Both the position numbers and the translations under genes were made by a program. From Alistipes sp. (lineage in GTDB: Bacteria > Bacteroidota > Bacteroidia > Bacteroidales > Rikenellaceae), in NCBI GenBank assembly GCA_019422485.1, contig JAHZDG010000004.1, positions 14,485 through 55,306 of the forward strand: a stretch of 40,822 nucleotides of DNA, given 5' to 3'. The notes under the pieces were generated by a model. It was not told the origin of the DNA, did not search any database, and saw only the letters and a list, made by a program, of their open reading frames with translations. This document shows, piece after piece, positions 36,618-40,822 of the stretch. Within the stretch, counting starts at the first letter, position 1; each line of letters starts with the position of its first letter.

Positions 36618-36697
36618 TATGGAACGCAGCAACCCAAGCCGTTCCATGACCGCAACTCTTTTTAAAGCCCGGACAAAGCTTTCTTGTCCGGGCTTTT
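36618..36697 (+). ncRNA. Candidate small structured RNA or orphan terminator
   Basis: Two adjacent hairpins in a non-coding stretch. ATGGAACG/CGTTCCAT (36619-36626 with a partner ending near 36648) comes first. Then AAAGCCCGGACAA/TTGTCCGGGCTTT (36664-36676 with 36684-36696, 13 bp) is followed by TTTTCC, a terminator-like end. No annotated gene feeds into this terminator, since tRNA-Leu is already ended by its own. No consensus promoter is seen upstream, so this is tentative. Confidence 0.3.
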
Positions 36698-36808
36698 CCT
36701 CCATATCCCGCCTACATCCACCCTTCCCATTTACCTCATATCGAGTTTATCGATACAAAACATCCCCACTTGATAGCATAGAAGGAGCCAAAAACCCAAT
36801 ATCTGGGG

Positions 36809-36840
36809 ATTGTCCGGCCATGGGCTCTCCGGTAATTTTG
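36809..36840 (+). promoter_or_regulatory. Promoter of the haem-uptake operon
   Basis: ATTG (36809-36812), a 20-nt spacer and TAATTTTG (36833-36840), an exact -7 box, 24 nt before the first ATG. No Fur-type operator is obvious. Confidence 0.68.
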
Positions 36841-36864
36841 CACCGAACAAACAAACATACCGCC

Positions 36865-37692
36865 ATGAAACTCAAATCGATTCTTACGTTGTGTGCCGTA
36901 GCGCTCTGTTCGATGGCCTGCGACAAAAAAAACAATGACCCTACACCCATTGACTTTGCCGGCACTTATGCAGGATATACGCTGGCCAGCTGCAGCTATT
37001 TCCAAAATATGGTTTCCGCTGACGAAAGCGTCGTGATCACCCAAAACGCAGATGGATCCGCCTCCATCTCCTTCACCTCCGAAACCTGGGGCCAATTTAC
37101 CATCTCCAATGCCCAAGTCAGTATGAGCGACGAACTCTGCACCCTGACAGGCAGCGGACAAACACAAATGGGTATGAGCGGCCAGACCGCATCTTACGAT
37201 TGCAGCTTTTCGGCCGAGATCAAATCCCAGACAGAAGCCCGCATGACATTTACCATTCCGACCGTCATGGGAGGGATGACCCTCGAATTCAAAACAGGAA
37301 CGGCTCCGAGCGATTTATTGCTGGCCGACACCTATGAAGGTTACACGAAGGCCGATTGCAGCTACTTCCAAGACCGATATACCGATGACGAAAGCGTGAC
37401 GCTCTCTGCCAACGGAGACGGAACCGTCAAAGTCGTTTTTGAATCCGCCTCCTGGGGAACCTTTACCGTTCCTTCGGCCACGATCACCCAAGAGAACAAC
37501 ACCTACACCTTTTCAGGCAGCGGCAGCGTCGCTATGGGGATGGGCAGTTCGACCAGCGACTATGCGTTTACCCTGAGCGGCCAGACCAATGCGGCCAAAG
37601 ACAACTTCTCGATCAGTTTCCAGGTCCCGGCAGTTATGGGAGGTCTGGAAATCACCCTGCTGCCGGGCACAGCCCCTGCAGCTGCCGAATAA
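36865..37692 (+). CDS. Tandem calycin/lipocalin-like lipoprotein, first gene of the haem operon
   Basis: Predicted lipoprotein of 275 residues with lipobox SMAC (Cys19). After the signal there are two clear copies of one domain of about 120 residues. Each begins TYxGYTxAxCSYFQ, continues with DESVxxxxNxDGxxxxxFxSxxWGxF, then a GSGxxxMGM strand and TxPxVMGGxxxxxxTGTAP or a close variant. This resembles the calycin-like beta-barrel domain found in Bacteroidales lipoproteins; calycins often bind small hydrophobic ligands. It precedes hmuY by 22 nt under a common promoter, so a part in haem or porphyrin capture is inferred. A longer frame from 36619 runs through intergenic hairpins and is rejected. 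Confidence 0.82.
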   Translation: MKLKSILTLCAVALCSMACDKKNNDPTPIDFAGTYAGYTLASCSYFQNMVSADESVVITQNADGSASISFTSETWGQFTISNAQVSMSDELCTLTGSGQTQMGMSGQTASYDCSFSAEIKSQTEARMTFTIPTVMGGMTLEFKTGTAPSDLLLADTYEGYTKADCSYFQDRYTDDESVTLSANGDGTVKVVFESASWGTFTVPSATITQENNTYTFSGSGSVAMGMGSSTSDYAFTLSGQTNAAKDNFSISFQVPAVMGGLEITLLPGTAPAAAE

Positions 37693-37714
37693 ACGTCTTT
37701 TCACCGAAAACGTC

Positions 37715-38371
37715 ATGGCATTCAACCACATCAGACTGATCATATTGGGAGCGACAGCCCTTCTGTCGCTCCCTTCGTGCAACGGCATCTTCGACGATCT
37801 GTACGATGACCCGGCAGCCAACACGGAACAAGACTACGGCTTCATCGCCCGCGACGAGACCACCCATAGCGGAAGCATCTACATCGACGCCACCCTGTAC
37901 ACCGAATGGCACTATGTGGACCTGCACAACCAACAGGTCACCACGCTGACCGTCAACGACGAACCTCCTGCCCATTGGGATTTCGCCCTGCACCGCTACG
38001 ACACCAAAACCAACGGCGGAGCCGTCTGGGAAAGTTCCGTCAATGAATTCACGGCACTTCCGGCTCCGGAAGAGATTTCCGCCGAATCCTTCGTCCCGGA
38101 TGAATGGACAACGGAGCGCATCTCGATCGACATGTCCCAGATGATGGACGGAGTCATTCTCTATGCCGAGGACTACTACAACCCGTGTCTGTCCCGATGG
38201 CTCGACGTCAACACTTCGACCATGCCTCCAATTTACACCCTTTCCGGGAAAGCCTATCTGCTCCGACTCTCAGACGGCACCTATGCAGCATTACGCCTGA
38301 CGAATTTCATGAATGACGCCGCCGTAAAAGGCTATATGACCATCGACTACCAGTATCCCTTTGAACGATGA
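37715..38371 (+). CDS. hmuY: HmuY-family haem-binding lipoprotein
   Basis: Surface haemophore-like lipoprotein of 218 residues, lipobox LPSC (Cys22). The family core is recognisable: WHYVDLHNQQVTTL, WDFALHRYDTKTNGGAVWES and a late GKAYLLRLSDGTYAALRLTNF. In Porphyromonas gingivalis HmuY two His hold the haem. Here Met143/Met144 and Met170 lie in the matching late region with 26-27 residues between them, resembling the Met pair reported for Bacteroides HmuY homologs (from memory). Its stop overlaps the receptor start by 4 nt, so the two are translationally coupled. Confidence 0.87.
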   Translation: MAFNHIRLIILGATALLSLPSCNGIFDDLYDDPAANTEQDYGFIARDETTHSGSIYIDATLYTEWHYVDLHNQQVTTLTVNDEPPAHWDFALHRYDTKTNGGAVWESSVNEFTALPAPEEISAESFVPDEWTTERISIDMSQMMDGVILYAEDYYNPCLSRWLDVNTSTMPPIYTLSGKAYLLRLSDGTYAALRLTNFMNDAAVKGYMTIDYQYPFER

Positions 38372-40521
38372 TGAGATTGATTTTACCTATACTGTTCGGG
38401 GTTCTTTTTATGATCCACCAGGCATACGCCCAACGCAAAATCTGCGGTACGGTCACAGACCCGGCACACAAGCCGCTGACAGGAGCCACCGTCTCCGTCA
38501 AGGAGGTGCCGACCCTCGGAACCGTTGCCGATACCAGCGGATACTACGAACTGCTGCTCCCCGACCACAATAGCTACACGCTCTGCGCATCATTCATCGG
38601 ATACGATAACGTTTCCCTGAAAACAGGGAATGCGCAAGACAGCGTGCTGGATTTTCAACTGACAGAAAATGCCACAATGATGGATCAGGTCGTCGTAACC
38701 GCCACCCGAACGCCCAAATTGCTGAAAGATGTTCCGATCGTTACCCGTGTGATCTCCGACAAAGACATCCGCCGCGTGGACGCCACCCACATCGGCGACC
38801 TGTTGCAAACGGAGTTGCCGGGCATTGAGTTTTCCTATTCGATGAATCAACAGGTTTCTCTCAACATGTCGGGGTTCGGCGGCAATTCGGTTCTGTTTCT
38901 GGTCGACGGCGAACGGCTGGCCGGGGAAACCCTCGACAACATAGATTACAGCCGTCTGAACATGGATAACGTCGGCCGGATCGAAATCGTCAAAGGAGCC
39001 GTATCGTCTCTGTACGGGTCGAATGCGATCGGCGGTGTGGTGAACATCATCAGCCGGGAATCGACAGAACCGTGGTCCATCAATCTTAACGGACGTTACG
39101 GCGCCCACAACGAACAAAGGTACGGAGGATCGGTCGGATTCAATCAAGGGCGATTCAACTCGATGACCAATGTGCAATACACCACCATCGACGCCATCGA
39201 CCTCTCGAAGGGAACCGACAACCCGGAGGTCGGCGACTACAGCACCATCTACGGACATTCGACCCTCAACCTCAAAGAGCGTCTCGTTGTGCAGGCCACC
39301 GATGAACTGAAACTCACGGCCCGGGCCGGTTATTTCTTTCGGGAACGCGAGGCCTCGGAAAGCCTCAAAGACCGTTACCGCAGCTTTTCGGGCGGATTGA
39401 AAGGCAACTACCAGCTTTCGGACAAGGACGATCTGGAACTCTCTTACGCCTTCGACCAATACGATAAAAGCGACTACCTGGTTCCCACCGACCTGGACGT
39501 ACGCGATTACAGCAACGTACAGCATACGCTCCGCACACTCTACAATCACACCTTCGCCGACAAACATATCCTCACCCTGGGCGGAGACTATCTGCGCGAC
39601 TATCTGATGTCCTACCAGTTCGAGGAGAACGGTGCCCACATACAGCATACGGCCGATGCCTTTGCGCAATTCGACTGGAATCCGCATCGGCGATTCAATC
39701 TCATCACCGGTCTGCGGTTCGATTACTTCTCTGAAGCTCAGCCCTCGCACCTCTCCCCGAAACTCGGTGTGATGTATAAGATCGACAACTGTTCGCTCCG
39801 AGCCTCTTATGCAGGCGGGTTTCGGGCGCCGACCCTCAAAGAGATGTATATGGACTTTTACATGGGAAACATCTTCATGATTTACGGGAATCCGGATCTG
39901 AAAGCCGAAACCAGTCACAACTTTTCGCTCTCGGCCGAGTACATGAAAGGCCGACACGACTTTACGCTCACCGGATTCTACAATTTTGTAAACAACCGGA
40001 TCACCACTGCCTGGAATCAGGAACTCGCCGGTCAGGTCTACACAAACATGTCTCCCCTGCAGGTGGCCGGGGCCGAAGCCAATGCAACGGGCCACTACGC
40101 CTGCGGACTGTCGTGGCGTTTATCGTATGCCTACACCCACGAGATGATCAAAAAAGGGGAGCCGCAGCTCTCTTCGACCCGCCCCCATACGGCTACCGCC
40201 CGCTTGGCTTACGACAAAGAGTGGAAGAATTACGGACTGAGTGTCGCTTTGTCGGGTCGCTGGCTGTCGGCGGTCACCTGCGATGTCTATACCGAACTGA
40301 CTTCCTACGAACAAACCACCCAACAGACCTATCCGGGCTATTCGATCTGGAAACTGAGCTTTACGCAACACCTCTGGCAAGGTATCGACTTCACGCTGGC
40401 CGTGGACAATCTCTTCAACTACCGCCCCAGCTACTATTACAGCAATTCGCCTACAACGACAGGCATCACCTGTTCGGCGGGAGTATCCCTGAATTTGGAA
40501 CAGCTATTCAAGAAAAAATAG
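38368..40521 (+). CDS. hmuR: TonB-dependent haem receptor (HmuR-like)
   Basis: Outer-membrane receptor of 717 residues that takes haem from HmuY and moves it across the outer membrane using TonB energy. After the signal peptide (ending AYA, about residue 21) comes a carboxypeptidase-like beta-sandwich (CGTVTDPAHKPLTGATVSV). A TonB box DQVVVTATR (106-114), the plug domain (FLVDGERLAGE, VKGAVSSLYGSNAIGGVVNI) and the barrel follow. FRAP (485-488) and NPDL (508-511) match the YRAP/NPDL signature of haem receptors. The segment between them contains four Met and no His, unlike P. gingivalis HmuR. The start overlaps hmuY; ATG 38371 is an alternative one codon later. Confidence 0.92.
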   Translation: MMRLILPILFGVLFMIHQAYAQRKICGTVTDPAHKPLTGATVSVKEVPTLGTVADTSGYYELLLPDHNSYTLCASFIGYDNVSLKTGNAQDSVLDFQLTENATMMDQVVVTATRTPKLLKDVPIVTRVISDKDIRRVDATHIGDLLQTELPGIEFSYSMNQQVSLNMSGFGGNSVLFLVDGERLAGETLDNIDYSRLNMDNVGRIEIVKGAVSSLYGSNAIGGVVNIISRESTEPWSINLNGRYGAHNEQRYGGSVGFNQGRFNSMTNVQYTTIDAIDLSKGTDNPEVGDYSTIYGHSTLNLKERLVVQATDELKLTARAGYFFREREASESLKDRYRSFSGGLKGNYQLSDKDDLELSYAFDQYDKSDYLVPTDLDVRDYSNVQHTLRTLYNHTFADKHILTLGGDYLRDYLMSYQFEENGAHIQHTADAFAQFDWNPHRRFNLITGLRFDYFSEAQPSHLSPKLGVMYKIDNCSLRASYAGGFRAPTLKEMYMDFYMGNIFMIYGNPDLKAETSHNFSLSAEYMKGRHDFTLTGFYNFVNNRITTAWNQELAGQVYTNMSPLQVAGAEANATGHYACGLSWRLSYAYTHEMIKKGEPQLSSTRPHTATARLAYDKEWKNYGLSVALSGRWLSAVTCDVYTELTSYEQTTQQTYPGYSIWKLSFTQHLWQGIDFTLAVDNLFNYRPSYYYSNSPTTTGITCSAGVSLNLEQLFKKK

Positions 40522-40536
40522 GAGATCATCCTGAAC

Positions 40537-40822
40537 ATGAAACGTAAATTAATCCTCTGGACAAGCTCCGCTTTGCTTGTCATCGTTTTGGGTGTGGTGA
40601 TATGGAACACCCTTTTTTCAGCCACACGCATCGCTTTCATCAACTACCAGGCCACCACGCTCGGTCAAATCGCCCGAGCCAACGATCAGAGCCGCATTCG
40701 CCTGACGTCGCTGGAAACTGACGACTTCGAGCGCCTTTCCCGTTATGACGTGGTATTGATGAACGGCATGGGGCTACGCATTACCGCCGAACAGCGTGAG
40801 GCCATTCAGCAGGCGGCCGACC
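40537..40822 (+). CDS. hmuS: HmuS/CobN-like chelatase, N-terminal fragment (runs off the window)
   Basis: An open frame begins at ATG 40537, 15 nt after the receptor stop, and runs for 95 codons to the window end. It starts with a membrane anchor (LILWTSSALLVIVLGVVIW), followed by RIAFINYQATTLGQIARAND and YDVVLMNGMGLRITAEQRE, which resemble the N-terminal region of CobN-type chelatases. In Bacteroidales hmuYRSTUV operons the gene after hmuR is hmuS, a CobN homolog proposed to remove or handle haem iron at the inner membrane. Identification rests on a short fragment plus gene order. Confidence 0.75.
   Translation, partial: MKRKLILWTSSALLVIVLGVVIWNTLFSATRIAFINYQATTLGQIARANDQSRIRLTSLETDDFERLSRYDVVLMNGMGLRITAEQREAIQQAAD

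Overview
The window is a chromosomal segment of a Bacteroidales bacterium. Several things point that way: outer-membrane and lipoprotein families typical of the order (phosphate-selective-porin-like barrel, HmuY, TonB receptor, surface glycoside hydrolases), poor Shine-Dalgarno sites, and promoters of the Bacteroidetes type (TTTG-N19-TAnnTTTG), two of which are perfect matches in front of tRNA genes. The high G+C and strong preference for C/G-ending codons would fit an Alistipes/Rikenellaceae-like genome; the genus is a guess.

Layout. 1-3.5 kb (minus strand): a DEAD-box RNA helicase cut by the window edge, tRNA-His and a porin. 3.6-5.0 kb: a DUF4143-type ATPase with altered Walker residues. 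5.2-11.6 kb (plus): uronate catabolism, in the order uxaC, kdgK, eda, a PTS galactitol-type IIC permease with no PTS partners nearby, and a kduI carrying a signal peptide. 11.7-18.3 kb: an AraC-type regulator divergent from a complete tripartite RND efflux operon. 18.5-20.9 kb: an AI-2E-family membrane protein converging on a three-gene envelope module (YtxH, holin-like, basic coiled-coil protein). 21.3-23.5 kb: an EF-G paralog without the catalytic His. 23.7-31.9 kb (minus): GH106, GH43, a UbiD-family decarboxylase and GH20. 32.0-36.1 kb: methylmalonyl-CoA mutase mutA-mutB. 36.4-36.7 kb: tRNA-Leu and a possible small RNA. 36.9 kb to the end: a haem-uptake operon (tandem calycin-like lipoprotein, HmuY, HmuR, start of HmuS).

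How it fits together. UxaC, KdgK and KDPG aldolase lie on routes that converge on 2-keto-3-deoxygluconate and split it to pyruvate and glyceraldehyde-3-phosphate. The GH106 (rhamnosidase) and GH43 enzymes would suit pectin or rhamnogalacturonan side chains that release such uronates. MutAB fits the succinate/propionate fermentation common in Bacteroidales, and the haem operon would supply the haem that fumarate respiration in these organisms needs.

The most unusual arrangement is eda - orphan IIC - exported KduI. It suggests that an unsaturated-uronate product is isomerised in the periplasm and then imported by a PTS IIC domain acting alone, without phosphorylation. KduD, UxuA/UxuB and UxaA/UxaB are not in the window. 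No CRISPR array, insertion sequence, phage or rRNA gene was seen.
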